DNA from: Labrenzia sp. DG1229
Lineage (GTDB): Bacteria > Pseudomonadota > Alphaproteobacteria > Rhizobiales > Stappiaceae
Direction of reading: 5' to 3'
Assembly (NCBI RefSeq): GCF_000521215.1
Contig: NZ_KI928941.1
Location: 77,362-141,361 of the forward strand
DNA: 64,000 bases
A program made the position numbers and the translations under genes. Below, piece by piece: positions 36,557 to 44,904 of this stretch. The notes under the pieces are model-generated. The model searched no databases, was not told where the DNA came from, and saw only the letters and a list, made by a program, of their open reading frames with translations. Each line of letters opens with the position of its first letter. The first letter of the stretch is position 1.

Positions 36557-37336
36557 TCAGCCGAGTTTCAGCTCAGCCAGCCTTGCCTCGGCATCGGCTT
36601 TCCACGCGGCACGCAGCGTCTCGTTATCGGTGTGACGCAGGCCTAATTTCTTCATCCGCTCAAAACGGTCTGACTGAGCCGGGCCGAAAGTTTCCGCCAC
36701 ACGGGGCAGCCAGTAATTCACCGAAGTCTGAACCTCGGCACGGGTTGCATCGTCCTCCACCAGATGCTGAAGACCTTCCAGCCCGAGTTCCATATGGCGC
36801 TTTTCCCGTGGCAGGATTTCCCGAAAGATCTCGCCGAGCGGCTGATAGGAAGTCAGGGCCTGTTCCTCAAGCTGATAGACGGTTCCCATTCCCATCAGCG
36901 TGTTCATGACAACAGCATCGGGCCAGCTTTCAAGCGGATAGTGAAAGACAGACAGGCGCATGTCGCCCCCCTGCCGTTTCGGGTCGATCCGGGCATCGCG
37001 CGGTTGCCGCGCCGACCAGGCGTGCGTCTTGTTGTAAAGCGTCTTGTCCGTGCCGAATTCGCTCATCAGATCGAGAACACGTTCCGCGTGATCCACCTTT
37101 TCCAGGGTGATCCGGCTGGCTGCGATCCGCTCCTTCAGGCCCGGCGCCCAGTTGATGGCATCAGCGAAACCCGCAGAACCGGCGAGTTCGCTGTCCACGA
37201 ATGAAGACATCAGGCGCAGAAGTTCACCACGGTAGCGCGGCGAAACGTTTTCCGGCGATGTCAGCTTGCCCCCCCTTTCAAGATAGTCGGAAAGGGACAT
37301 GGCATCGTCCTGCGGAAGGATTGCTTCACTCGTCAT
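36557..37336 (-). CDS. Extra PaaA/PaaC-like ferritin-fold protein in the paa operon
   Basis: This 259-residue protein belongs to the phenylacetic acid catabolic (PaaA/PaaC) family but is neither PaaA nor PaaC, which are both encoded upstream. It keeps possible di-iron residues in ITLEKVDHAERVLDLMSEFG and in REKRHMELGLEG (an ExxH pair), so it may bind metal. Its ATG at 37336 lies inside the end of paaE (11-base overlap), a sign of translational coupling; a second ATG at 37300 with AGGA is possible. The role is unknown: a third subunit, an alternative oxygenase component or an assembly factor could fit. The location between paaE and paaZ ties it to phenylacetyl-CoA epoxidation. Confidence 0.75.
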   Translation of the reverse strand: MTSEAILPQDDAMSLSDYLERGGKLTSPENVSPRYRGELLRLMSSFVDSELAGSAGFADAINWAPGLKERIAASRITLEKVDHAERVLDLMSEFGTDKTLYNKTHAWSARQPRDARIDPKRQGGDMRLSVFHYPLESWPDAVVMNTLMGMGTVYQLEEQALTSYQPLGEIFREILPREKRHMELGLEGLQHLVEDDATRAEVQTSVNYWLPRVAETFGPAQSDRFERMKKLGLRHTDNETLRAAWKADAEARLAELKLG

Positions 37337-38402
37337 AGCTGATCACCACCTTGTCCGAAACGGGGATGCACTGGCAGGAAAGGACGTAACCGGCACGGAC
37401 CTCGTAGTCCTCCAGCGCATGGTTCACTTCCATCTCCACCTCACCCTCGATCACCCTGGCGCGACAGGTGGAACAGACCCCTGCCTTGCATGCAAATGGA
37501 GCGTCCATGGCATTTGCGACCGCAGCTTCGAGTACAGATGTCCCGTTCTTGTCCATCTGGAAATTGCGCGTCGTACCGTCGAGCGTAACCGACACCTCGC
37601 AGGTGCCCGATCCGGCAGCAACGGCCTTTGACGCAACCGGGTTCTTGGTGCGCCCAGGCTGGGAAGACGCGAAAAGTTCAAAACGGATCTGGTCATCGCC
37701 GAGCCCGTGACTGCGCAGGCTGTCGGCGATCGTCAGCATCATCGGTTCAGGTCCACAAATGAAGGCCGTATCGACCTCTTCCGCATCGATCCAGAGACGG
37801 AACAGCATCTCCATCTTTTCAGCATCGATCCGGCCGGTGAAAAGATCGATTTCCTGGGACTCAGTTTCCAGAATATGGATCAGCGAGAAGCGGCCGAGAT
37901 ATCTGTTCTTCAGGTCTTCCAGATCTTCTCGGAACATGATCGAACTGGTCTGACGATTGGCATAGATAAGCGTGAAGTTACTATGCGGCTCCCGCGCCAG
38001 CACGGTCTTGATGATCGACAGAACCGGAGTAATGCCCGAACCACCGGCAAAGCCGAGATAACTCTTCGCAGCCCCTGGCTCCAGCTCGGTAAAAAATCGG
38101 CCCATCGGCGCCATGGCATCCAGCCGGTCGCCAACCTTCAACTCCTCGTTGGCCCATGTCGAAAAGGCACCGCCATCGACCCGTTTGATGCCAACCTTCA
38201 GACAGCCCTCGTCGAGACCCGTGCAGATCGAATAGGACCGGCGCAGTTCCTCGCCGTCAAAATTCCGGCGGAAAGTCAGATACTGGCCCTGCACGAAACC
38301 GAATGCGTCCACCTCCGTTTCCTCGGGCTTGAGCGTTACCACGACCGCGTCGCGCGTATCGCGGCGGATGTCGGTCACTTCGAGCGAATGGAAACGAGCC
38401 AT
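37326..38402 (-). CDS. paaE: Phenylacetyl-CoA 1,2-epoxidase reductase subunit PaaE
   Basis: This 358-residue reductase has an FAD/NAD(P)H module followed by a C-terminal plant-type 2Fe-2S ferredoxin. The flavin motif is RRSYSICTG, the nucleotide region LGFAGGSGITPVLSIIK, and the cluster cysteines CKAGVCSTC with a later C in VLSCQCIP. It passes electrons from NADPH to the PaaABCD oxygenase. GGAGGG lies before the ATG. Its last codons overlap the next gene. Confidence 0.94.
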   Translation of the reverse strand: MARFHSLEVTDIRRDTRDAVVVTLKPEETEVDAFGFVQGQYLTFRRNFDGEELRRSYSICTGLDEGCLKVGIKRVDGGAFSTWANEELKVGDRLDAMAPMGRFFTELEPGAAKSYLGFAGGSGITPVLSIIKTVLAREPHSNFTLIYANRQTSSIMFREDLEDLKNRYLGRFSLIHILETESQEIDLFTGRIDAEKMEMLFRLWIDAEEVDTAFICGPEPMMLTIADSLRSHGLGDDQIRFELFASSQPGRTKNPVASKAVAAGSGTCEVSVTLDGTTRNFQMDKNGTSVLEAAVANAMDAPFACKAGVCSTCRARVIEGEVEMEVNHALEDYEVRAGYVLSCQCIPVSDKVVISYDE

Positions 38403-38423
38403 GGGCGCACCCTCCTTCGGGTT

Positions 38424-38945
38424 TCATATACACTTGAAATAGTCGAACGGTTCGAGACAGTCCTTGCAGCGCCACGCGGCCTTGCAGGGTGTCGATCCGA
38501 ATTGGCTTATCCGCTCGGTATGGATCGAACCGCAGCGCGGACACGCAACACTGAGACTGTTTTGGCCGGAAAGCCGCGCGGCCTTGGCGCTCATGCCATC
38601 CGATGCCGTTCCGTCGATCGGCGGCGCAATCCCGAAGGCCTTCAGTTTTTCCCGCGCAACTTTTGTCACCCAGTCCGTTGTCCAGGGGGGTGACAACCGA
38701 CGCTCCAGCCGCATGTCCGCCACGCCCATTTCACGAAGCTTGTTCTCGATCATCAGATCAATCACCGCCGTTGCAGGGCATCCCGAATAAGTCGGCGTGA
38801 CGGCCACAACCAGCATCTCATCTTCGTAGCGAACGTCCCTCACGATCCCGAGTTCCGTCACCGAGACGACGGGAATTTCAGGATCGGGAACCTCTGCAAG
38901 CCAGCTCCAGACCTCGTCGATCGTTGGAAGAAGCGTGGTGGACAT
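38424..38945 (-). CDS. paaD: Phenylacetyl-CoA epoxidase subunit PaaD
   Basis: This 173-residue protein has an N-terminal MIP18/DUF59-like domain (WSWLAEVPDPEIPVVSVTELGI, then TPTYSGCPATAVIDLM) and a C-terminal zinc-ribbon-like pair of cysteine motifs (CPRCGS and CKDC). PaaD is thought to help mature the iron centre of the epoxidase. It sits in the standard place between paaC and paaE, 9 bases after paaC, with GGAGCGGG before the ATG. Confidence 0.93.
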   Translation of the reverse strand: MSTTLLPTIDEVWSWLAEVPDPEIPVVSVTELGIVRDVRYEDEMLVVAVTPTYSGCPATAVIDLMIENKLREMGVADMRLERRLSPPWTTDWVTKVAREKLKAFGIAPPIDGTASDGMSAKAARLSGQNSLSVACPRCGSIHTERISQFGSTPCKAAWRCKDCLEPFDYFKCI

Positions 38946-38954
38946 CGCCCGCTC

Positions 38955-39776
38955 CTACCAGCTCGCGCCGGGATAGGCACGTTGCAGAAACTGCATTTCC
39001 GCAAGGATGAAACCGAGATGCTCGGTATGCCGCCCCTGCTTTCCACCCAAATGGGCGTATCCGGCCGGATCCGGCATAGTCAGTGTGGCTTCTTCCAGAA
39101 TGTCCCGCGCATTTGATTCCCATGCGCCCCGCAAGTGCGCAAGATCGGGAGCAACCCCTGCATCGGAAAGCCGTTCGTCGACTTCATCCGCCTTGAACAT
39201 CTCTCCGGTGTAGGGCCAAAGCAGTTCGAGCGCGTCTTGCATCCGGCGATGGCTTTCCGCAGTACCATCGCCGAGACGGACGACGATGTCGGAAGCCCGG
39301 TCGAGATGATAACTGACTTCCTTGAGCGCCTTAGCAGCGATTTCTGCAACGCGCGGGCTGCTGGAATTGCTCGACAACCAGGTCAACAGCAGATGATGAT
39401 AGGCGTCGAAAAGGAATTCCCGCATCATCGTCACCGCCATGTCGCCCTTGGGCAGCTCGACCAGCAGGATATTGCGGAATTTCATCACGTCTCGAAGATA
39501 GGCGAGAGTGTCGGCGTCGCGGCCTTCGCCTTCCAGTTCGCCGGCAAGACCCAGCCACATCTGGGTATGTCCGATCAGGTCCAGTGCCGTGTTTGCAAGG
39601 GCGATATCCTCTTCCAGAACCGGGCCGTGACCGCACCATTCGGACGTGCGGTGACCGAGAATCAGCGTGTTGTCACCCAACCGGCACAGCCATTCAAAAA
39701 ACGCGGGGCGCAGGGCGGCGTCAGTCATGATCGGATCGTTCGCAACGACGTCCGCTGTTGTTTCAACCTCGGGCAT
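38955..39776 (-). CDS. paaC: Phenylacetyl-CoA epoxidase structural subunit PaaC
   Basis: This 273-residue ferritin-like protein forms the structural partner of PaaA. It shows the PaaC opening LRPAFFEWLCRLGDNTLILGHRTSEWCGHGP and the later ALKEVSYHLDRASDIVVRLGDG, each seen only in part as key text: GHRTSEWCGHGP, KEVSYHLDR. Its ATG at 39776 overlaps the paaB stop (TGATG); a GTG one codon earlier is an alternative. paaD begins 9 bases downstream. Confidence 0.93.
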   Translation of the reverse strand: MPEVETTADVVANDPIMTDAALRPAFFEWLCRLGDNTLILGHRTSEWCGHGPVLEEDIALANTALDLIGHTQMWLGLAGELEGEGRDADTLAYLRDVMKFRNILLVELPKGDMAVTMMREFLFDAYHHLLLTWLSSNSSSPRVAEIAAKALKEVSYHLDRASDIVVRLGDGTAESHRRMQDALELLWPYTGEMFKADEVDERLSDAGVAPDLAHLRGAWESNARDILEEATLTMPDPAGYAHLGGKQGRHTEHLGFILAEMQFLQRAYPGASW

Positions 39777-40063
39777 CACATTTTTCCAACTTCATCGGGA
39801 ATGTCGAAAAAAGTCGGATGACGGTAGGTCTTGCTCTCGGCCGGATCGAACAGCGGGCCCTTCTCGGACGGGCTTGACGCGGTAATGTCCCTTGAAGGCA
39901 CTACCCAGATCGAAACGCCTTCCCGGCGGCGGGTGTAGACGTCGCGCGCATGATTGATCGCCATTTCCGCATCAGGTGCATGCAGGCTGCCAACATGACG
40001 GTGGTTCAACCCATGCTGACCCCGGATGAAGACTTCCCAGAGCGGCCATTCTTTCTTGGACAT
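39776..40063 (-). CDS. paaB: Phenylacetyl-CoA epoxidase subunit PaaB
   Basis: This 95-residue protein matches PaaB along its whole length: WPLWEVFIRGQHGLNHRHVG at the start, then AINHARDVYTRRREGVSIWV. PaaB bridges PaaAC units and is needed for epoxidase activity. GGGAGAACC precedes the ATG, 33 bases after paaA, and its stop overlaps the paaC start. Confidence 0.95.
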   Translation of the reverse strand: MSKKEWPLWEVFIRGQHGLNHRHVGSLHAPDAEMAINHARDVYTRRREGVSIWVVPSRDITASSPSEKGPLFDPAESKTYRHPTFFDIPDEVGKM

Positions 40064-40096
40064 GGCTGGTTCTCCCTCAATAGCCCGTTGTCTCGA

Positions 40097-41095
40097 TTAT
40101 TCGGCGGCGACAGACGCAGCCTTGCGGCGGTTGGCGGCTTTGTCGGCATAGGCGTTGAGGCCGTCGCGGAACCATTCACCGTCCTCCCAGGCCTTGACCC
40201 GGGCATCCATCCGTTCCCGATTGCAGGGCCCGTTGCCCTTGATCACCTCGAAGAACTCCGACCAGTCCGGCTCTGAGAAGTCATAGCCCTGCTTCTCCTC
40301 ATTCCATTCCAGCTTTTCGTCCGGTACGGTCAGGCCGAGATATTTCGCCTGCGGTACGGTCTCGTTGACGAATTTCTGGCGCAACTCGTCATTGGTGTTG
40401 ATCTTGATCTTCCATGCCATGGACTGGGCCGAATGGACCGAGTCCTTGTCGGACGGGCCGAACATCATCAGGGACGGAAACCAGAACCGGTTCAGCGCGT
40501 CCTGCGCCATGTCTTTCTGTTCCGGCGTGCCCTGGGCCATCTTCATCATGATCGCGTAGCCCTGGCGCTGGTGGAAGCTTTCTTCCTTGCAGATCCGGAT
40601 CATGGCGCGGCTGTAGGGCCCGTAGGAAGTGCGCTGCAGCGGTACCTGGTTCATGATCGCCGCGCCGTCAACGAGCCAGCCAACGGCCCCGATATCCGCC
40701 CAGTTCAGCGTCGGGTAATTGAAGATGGAGCTGTATTTCATTTTGCCGGAATGGAGTTTGTCCAGCAGTTCGTCACGGGAAACACCGAGAGTTTCCGCGG
40801 CCGAATAGAGATAAAGGCCGTGGCCTGCTTCATCCTGGACCTTTGCCAGCAGGATCGCCTTGCGCTCCAGCGTCGGCGCCCGTGTGATCCAGTTTCCCTC
40901 GGGCAGCTGACCGACGATCTCAGAATGTGCATGCTGGCCGATCTGGCGCACAAGCGTCTTGCGGTATCCCTCCGGCATCCAGTCTTTCGGCTCGATCTTC
41001 TCGCCGTTGTCGACGCGGTCCTGAAAAGCCTGCTCTTGCGGCGACATTTCCTCACGTGATTTGAGACCTTCAGATTTCACGAGCTGCGCATACAT
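40097..41095 (-). CDS. paaA: Phenylacetyl-CoA 1,2-epoxidase catalytic subunit PaaA
   Basis: This 332-residue di-iron subunit carries out the epoxidation of the phenylacetyl-CoA ring. The iron-binding helices show [32 protein letters not shown] and [12 protein letters not shown], which contain the glutamates and histidines of the carboxylate-bridged centre. The length and sequence are typical. AGGAAATGCC precedes the ATG, 47 bases after paaJ. Confidence 0.96.
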   Translation of the reverse strand: MYAQLVKSEGLKSREEMSPQEQAFQDRVDNGEKIEPKDWMPEGYRKTLVRQIGQHAHSEIVGQLPEGNWITRAPTLERKAILLAKVQDEAGHGLYLYSAAETLGVSRDELLDKLHSGKMKYSSIFNYPTLNWADIGAVGWLVDGAAIMNQVPLQRTSYGPYSRAMIRICKEESFHQRQGYAIMMKMAQGTPEQKDMAQDALNRFWFPSLMMFGPSDKDSVHSAQSMAWKIKINTNDELRQKFVNETVPQAKYLGLTVPDEKLEWNEEKQGYDFSEPDWSEFFEVIKGNGPCNRERMDARVKAWEDGEWFRDGLNAYADKAANRRKAASVAAE

Positions 41096-41142
41096 GGCAT
41101 TTCCTCCAATAGTGCCTGTTCAGGCCCTGATCTCTTTCAAAC

Positions 41143-42348
41143 CTACACCCGCTCCAGCACAAGCGCGATGCCCTGCCCTACACCGACGCACATGGTGCAA
41201 AGCGCATAGCGACCGCCTGTTCGCTGAAGCTGATAGGCAGCATGCAGCACAAGCCGCGCGCCCGACATGCCAAGTGGGTGGCCCATGGCAATAGCACCGC
41301 CATTGGCATTCACATGCGCCGCATCGTCCGGCAGCCCGAGTTCCCGCAAAACCGCCAGCGACTGGGAGGCAAAGGCTTCGTTGAGTTCGATCACATCCAT
41401 CTGGTCGAGGCGCAGTCCCGCGATCTTCAGAACCTTTATTGAAGCGGGCCCGGGCCCCATGCCCATGATCCTCGGAGGCACACCGGCAGCAGCCATGGCA
41501 ACGACACGGGCCTTCGGCACAAGACCGTTTCCGGCCGCCGCCGCGGCCGAGGCAACGATCACGCCGGCGGCACCGTCATTGACGCCGGAGGCATTGCCCG
41601 CGGTTACCGTCAGGCCGGGGCCGTTAACACCGCGTAGCTTCGCAAGTGCCTCGACGCCTGTTCCCGGACGCGGATGCTCATCCTTGTCGACGACGACGGC
41701 TTCACCCTTGCGCTGGGGGATCGTGACCGGAACAATCTCATGTGCGAAGACACCTGCGTTCTGTGCCACCTCCCATCGGCGCTGGCTTTCGGCAGAAAAA
41801 CGGTCCTGGTCTTCCCGGGAAATGTTGTAGTCTTCGGCAACATTATCCGCCGTTTCCGGCATGGAATGCGTTCCGAACGCGCGGTCCATCTCCGAGTTCT
41901 TGAAGCGCCAGCCGATGGTCGTGTCATACATTTCCGCATTGCGCGAATACGCTGTCCCCGCCTTTGCAACGACGAACGGTGCACGGCTCATGCTTTCCAC
42001 TCCGCCCGCGATCATGAGACCGGCATCGCCGGCCCGGATGGTGCGGGCGGCAAATCCGATGGCATCCATCCCGGAACCGCACAGCCGGTTGACCGTCGTC
42101 CCGGGGACGGAGACCGGCATGCCAGCGAGAAGCGCCGCCATGCGTGCGACGTTGCGGTTGTCTTCACCAGCCTGGTTGGCGCAACCCAAAATGACATCGT
42201 CGACCATTTCCCAGTCCACGGCCGGGTTGCGCTCTTTCAGCGCTGCAAGGGGTATGGCTGCCAGATCATCTGCGCGCACGGATGCAAGGGCACCTGCGTA
42301 TCGTCCGATAGGCGTGCGCACTGCATCGCAGATAAGGGCTTCCGACAT
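41143..42348 (-). CDS. paaJ: 3-oxoadipyl-CoA / 3-oxo-5,6-dehydrosuberyl-CoA thiolase PaaJ
   Basis: This 401-residue thiolase has the nucleophilic cysteine in TVNRLCGSGMDAIGF, the histidine in NANGGAIAMGHPLG and the second cysteine in ALCTMCVGVGQG. It opens EALICDAVRTPIGRYAGAL, as in PaaJ/PcaF enzymes, which cleave the two 3-oxoacyl-CoA intermediates of the pathway. The ATG at 42348 follows GGGAGAGAAG. It is the first gene of the leftward epoxidase operon and lies directly behind the PaaR-type operator. A PcaF role in the 3-oxoadipate pathway would use the same chemistry. Confidence 0.92.
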   Translation of the reverse strand: MSEALICDAVRTPIGRYAGALASVRADDLAAIPLAALKERNPAVDWEMVDDVILGCANQAGEDNRNVARMAALLAGMPVSVPGTTVNRLCGSGMDAIGFAARTIRAGDAGLMIAGGVESMSRAPFVVAKAGTAYSRNAEMYDTTIGWRFKNSEMDRAFGTHSMPETADNVAEDYNISREDQDRFSAESQRRWEVAQNAGVFAHEIVPVTIPQRKGEAVVVDKDEHPRPGTGVEALAKLRGVNGPGLTVTAGNASGVNDGAAGVIVASAAAAAGNGLVPKARVVAMAAAGVPPRIMGMGPGPASIKVLKIAGLRLDQMDVIELNEAFASQSLAVLRELGLPDDAAHVNANGGAIAMGHPLGMSGARLVLHAAYQLQRTGGRYALCTMCVGVGQGIALVLERV

Positions 42349-42385
42349 TCTTCTCTCCCAAGGCAGCCTCTTGGTCGTCGCAAAA

Positions 42386-42434
42386 TTCACCGACCGATCG
42401 GTCAGTGTTGTAGCATTAAAACATCACACTTCAA
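42386..42434 (-). promoter_or_regulatory. Promoter and PaaR-type operator of the paaJ-A-B-C-D-E operon
   Basis: On the minus strand a -35-like TTGAAG (42429-42434) and -10-like TACAAC (42407-42412) are separated by 16 bases. The palindrome containing ACCGACCGATCGGTCAG (42386-42407) starts right at the -10 and covers the transcription start. It matches the sites near paaG and paaR in its CCGACCG core. Repressor binding here would block the whole oxygenase operon. Confidence 0.7.
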
Positions 42435-42493
42435 ACTCTTTTTTGAGTATTCTTGTGATGCTTTTCAATCAAGGAAAAAATTGTCTTTTTGCA

Positions 42494-43372
42494 TCAGCAC
42501 ATTAGCATCGCTGCCTCTCGCTCAAGCCGGTCCAGGCGGAGGCAGGTCGCCTCGGTGGCCAGTGGCAGCAGGCCGATGGCATCACGAAATGTCAGGCCGA
42601 CAAAGGCGTCCGCCTCGGCACTGAGCGACAGATAGGCCCGGACGAACAACTGTCTCGCCTCTTCTGCGGGCCAGTCGGAAGGCCAGGCGTCACGCGGCAG
42701 GCGAGGATCCTTGAGCGCCGCCAACCGGTAGTGATGAACAAGTTGCAGCCGCAGGGCCAGGGCCTCCTCGCCTTCAAGGTCAATTGCGCCTTTGCCAGAC
42801 TTCAAGAGCGCGCCGAGGGCTTCGAAGCGTAACAGGAAACGCTTATACCGGTCGGCAACGTCCTGAAGATCCCAGTAGTCTGCCGCCAGAGCAGGCCATC
42901 CCGCAGAATCCCCGACAGTTTCCGCGGAAAGCAACGGGCCGGCCGGAAGGGCAATGTCATCACGATTGGGGGCGATCGCAGCGCCCTGCCCCAGGGATGC
43001 CCAGCCTTCCGGTAGGGCCCCGGCAGCATTGGCCGCAACCAGCCAGCCACGGGCGGGAGGGGGCGGCGCATAAAGAACCCGGGCAGCCTTTCTGAACTCG
43101 GCCTGCGCCTGTCCTGTCAGCCGGTAGAAGCTTTTGCGTCCGATACGTTCACCGAAAAGCTTGCCGGCGGTCACCAGCCGGGACACCGCGGTTCTGACGA
43201 GACTTTCGCTGATGCCCTGGCGTGCGCAGCAAGTGACGAGATCCCCCATCCAGAGCGTGCCGCCACGCGGTTCGATTGCGTCCCCGTAAAGCGTGACGAT
43301 AAAGACCGGTGCACGCGGAACATCCGCACCCGGCAACGCTTGGAATTTGGCGTTTGTTTCAGCGGTCGACAT
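42494..43372 (-). CDS. paaX: PaaX-family phenylacetate repressor
   Basis: This 292-residue regulator has the PaaX opening APVFIVTLYGDAIEPRGGTLW and a winged helix (GISESLVRTAVSRLVTAGKLFGERIGRKSFYRL, key part SLVRTAVSRL). The PaaX C-terminal region is seen as DRYKRFLLRFEAL. In E. coli PaaX represses paa genes until phenylacetyl-CoA binds. It is transcribed in the same direction as, and 145 bases upstream of, the paaJ operon. A PaaR-type TetR regulator is also present, so the pathway has two regulators. Confidence 0.92.
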   Translation of the reverse strand: MSTAETNAKFQALPGADVPRAPVFIVTLYGDAIEPRGGTLWMGDLVTCCARQGISESLVRTAVSRLVTAGKLFGERIGRKSFYRLTGQAQAEFRKAARVLYAPPPPARGWLVAANAAGALPEGWASLGQGAAIAPNRDDIALPAGPLLSAETVGDSAGWPALAADYWDLQDVADRYKRFLLRFEALGALLKSGKGAIDLEGEEALALRLQLVHHYRLAALKDPRLPRDAWPSDWPAEEARQLFVRAYLSLSAEADAFVGLTFRDAIGLLPLATEATCLRLDRLEREAAMLMC

Positions 43373-43398
43373 GCGGTTTCCAGTTTCCAGATCGAAAA

Positions 43399-43407
43399 AT
43401 TATATCA
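43399..43407 (-). promoter_or_regulatory. Extended -10 promoter of paaX
   Basis: On the minus strand TGATATAAT is a consensus extended -10 (TG, one base, TATAAT), 26 bases before the paaX ATG. No good -35 is seen at 17 bases, which is common with extended -10 promoters. The 5' leader would be about 20 bases. Confidence 0.5.
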
Positions 43408-43774
43408 CACAAAATCAATTTTGAGGATATTCCTGTAGCGAATTGCGAGTCTGGTGTGAGTCGGATCTTCAACACTTTGATCACCGCGAAAAGTGCAGAA
43501 CAAACCCGTTTCGTATGAGCACTCCAAAACAACAACCATTCCTCTGCAAATGTTTACCGGGGCCCTTTCCCGGAGCGTTGCGGTTTGGACAACCTGATGG
43601 CCGCGTTGGCTTCTGCTGCTACTCATGGACAATTCAAATGGGAAGGCATCGAACTTGAATTAGATCGAAATTTAAATTCACTTTCCCCTGCGAAACATTT
43701 CGTCTTCTTCTCTTGCAATACTTGGAAAACATAACCTAATCTCAAAAGATAGGAAAACGAGGGGGAAAAACGAG
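43408..43774. other. Intergenic region between paaX and a small gene, nothing supported
   Basis: About 370 bases lie between two divergent genes. The right part (43650-43774) is AT-rich and likely holds the promoter of the small plus-strand gene. Short frames on both strands have no support. Confidence 0.45.
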
Positions 43775-44062
43775 ATGACTGTATATCGATTTACTGATTT
43801 TTCTTCGCCGGATATGGGAGCGGCAATGGTTGCCGCCGAAGATCTGCGTGGCGATCTCGCAAATGCTGGTGCAGTCTTCATAGACATCATCGATTTCGGC
43901 GATGGAGCCGGGCTTGTCGTGGCAAAGTATCCCAATGAAGCCGCGATGGAAGCAGCGGGGCCGATTGCACAGGCAGCTTTCGGCAAGATGGTGCAGGCGG
44001 GCGTCATCGACCCGGCTTCCATCAGACCGAAAACCGGTGCTGTCGCTATTTCATACGTGTAG
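43775..44062 (+). CDS. Small protein of unknown function, dimeric alpha/beta-barrel-like
   Basis: This 95-residue protein starts TVYRFTDFSSPDMGAAMVAAEDL and contains IDIIDFGDGAGLVVAKYPNEAAMEAAGP. The strand-helix-strand pattern and size resemble single-domain ferredoxin-like (ABM or DUF1330-like) proteins, but I do not recognise the family. GAGGGGG lies upstream of the ATG. It is followed by a long perfect hairpin and seems to be a stand-alone gene. Confidence 0.72.
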   Translation: MTVYRFTDFSSPDMGAAMVAAEDLRGDLANAGAVFIDIIDFGDGAGLVVAKYPNEAAMEAAGPIAQAAFGKMVQAGVIDPASIRPKTGAVAISYV

Positions 44063-44085
44063 GACCGGAGGTGTAATCGAACCTC

Positions 44086-44124
44086 GCGAACCGGATTGTT
44101 GGCCATGACATCAATCCGGTTCGC
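44086..44124 (+). terminator. Perfect 13-bp stem-loop after the small gene
   Basis: GCGAACCGGATTG at 44086-44098 is matched exactly by CAATCCGGTTCGC at 44112-44124 around a 13-base loop. It starts 24 bases after the stop codon and has no T-run, so it may be a Rho-dependent pause site, an mRNA stabiliser or a small repeat element. Confidence 0.5.
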
Positions 44125-44904
44125 TGCAGATGCGAAACGTCACCGGCCGGACATCCAATCTGTATTTCCTCAACTCAAGAGTTTCCAACACTGACAGGTT
44201 CAGGAAATCCCACTGCAATTCACGGCCTGAAACCGAAATGGCTGTATGCCGTTTGTGGGAGAACAATTTCTGTCCCGGAGCGTCCCTTGTGCGAAGCCTG
44301 AACAATGGCTGGTGCCACATTTCGGCGGCAAATTCCGATACCCAAATGTGAAATTTTTTTCCATAAATCCCGCCTTGCCTGATCCATTGCGCCGTCTTAC
44401 AAAGATTTAATTGTACGGACCAAACCTTCGAAAACAGCCGGACAAATCTCGCCGAATTCCGCAGGTTGCGACCTCTCGATATCGTGTGGCTTATTGCAAC
44501 ACGGCGGTTTGCCAAATAACGCGCCACACGTCATTGAAACATCTTTGTTGAGACATGGGAGACGTCGGTACCGGTTATTGTTGAATCCATGTAAATTATT
44601 GAAAAAATTCTGCTTTTAAGAAAACATCCAAACATACCGACTCAAACATGAGCACCTTGCCGAGGTCACCCGGAACGCCCGGTCCTATCTCCCGATGAAC
44701 CGAAATAGTTCGATCCGAATGTCACATCACGTGTCAGGCAACATCCCGCGTTCAACAGTCGGCCGTGAGGGAGTCGATCGTTGCAAAAGACGCAAGCTTG
44801 TTGATGTCCGGGACCCTGTTGACTGGTCTCTGCCACATTTCGTCCCCAGTTGCTGATCAGCCGCCCCGGCATGGGGCAGATGCAACTTGTGAGGAGAATT
44901 GAAC
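44125..44904. other. Long AT-rich intergenic stretch without a supported gene
   Basis: These 780 bases are more AT-rich than neighbouring genes, above all at 44550-44660. A 138-codon frame on the minus strand (44111-44527) ends inside the hairpin arm, has no ribosome-binding site and no recognisable product, so I do not call it. I see no tRNA, small RNA motif or repeat. Confidence 0.4.

Noticed and set aside
36557-37336. Second paaC copy by duplication
   Set aside because: The protein lacks the PaaC opening (GHRTSEWCGHGP) and differs along its length, so it is a distinct paralogue rather than a recent copy.
44111-44527. 138-codon minus-strand frame in the long AT-rich gap
   Set aside because: No ribosome-binding site, no recognisable product, and its 3' end lies inside a perfect hairpin arm.
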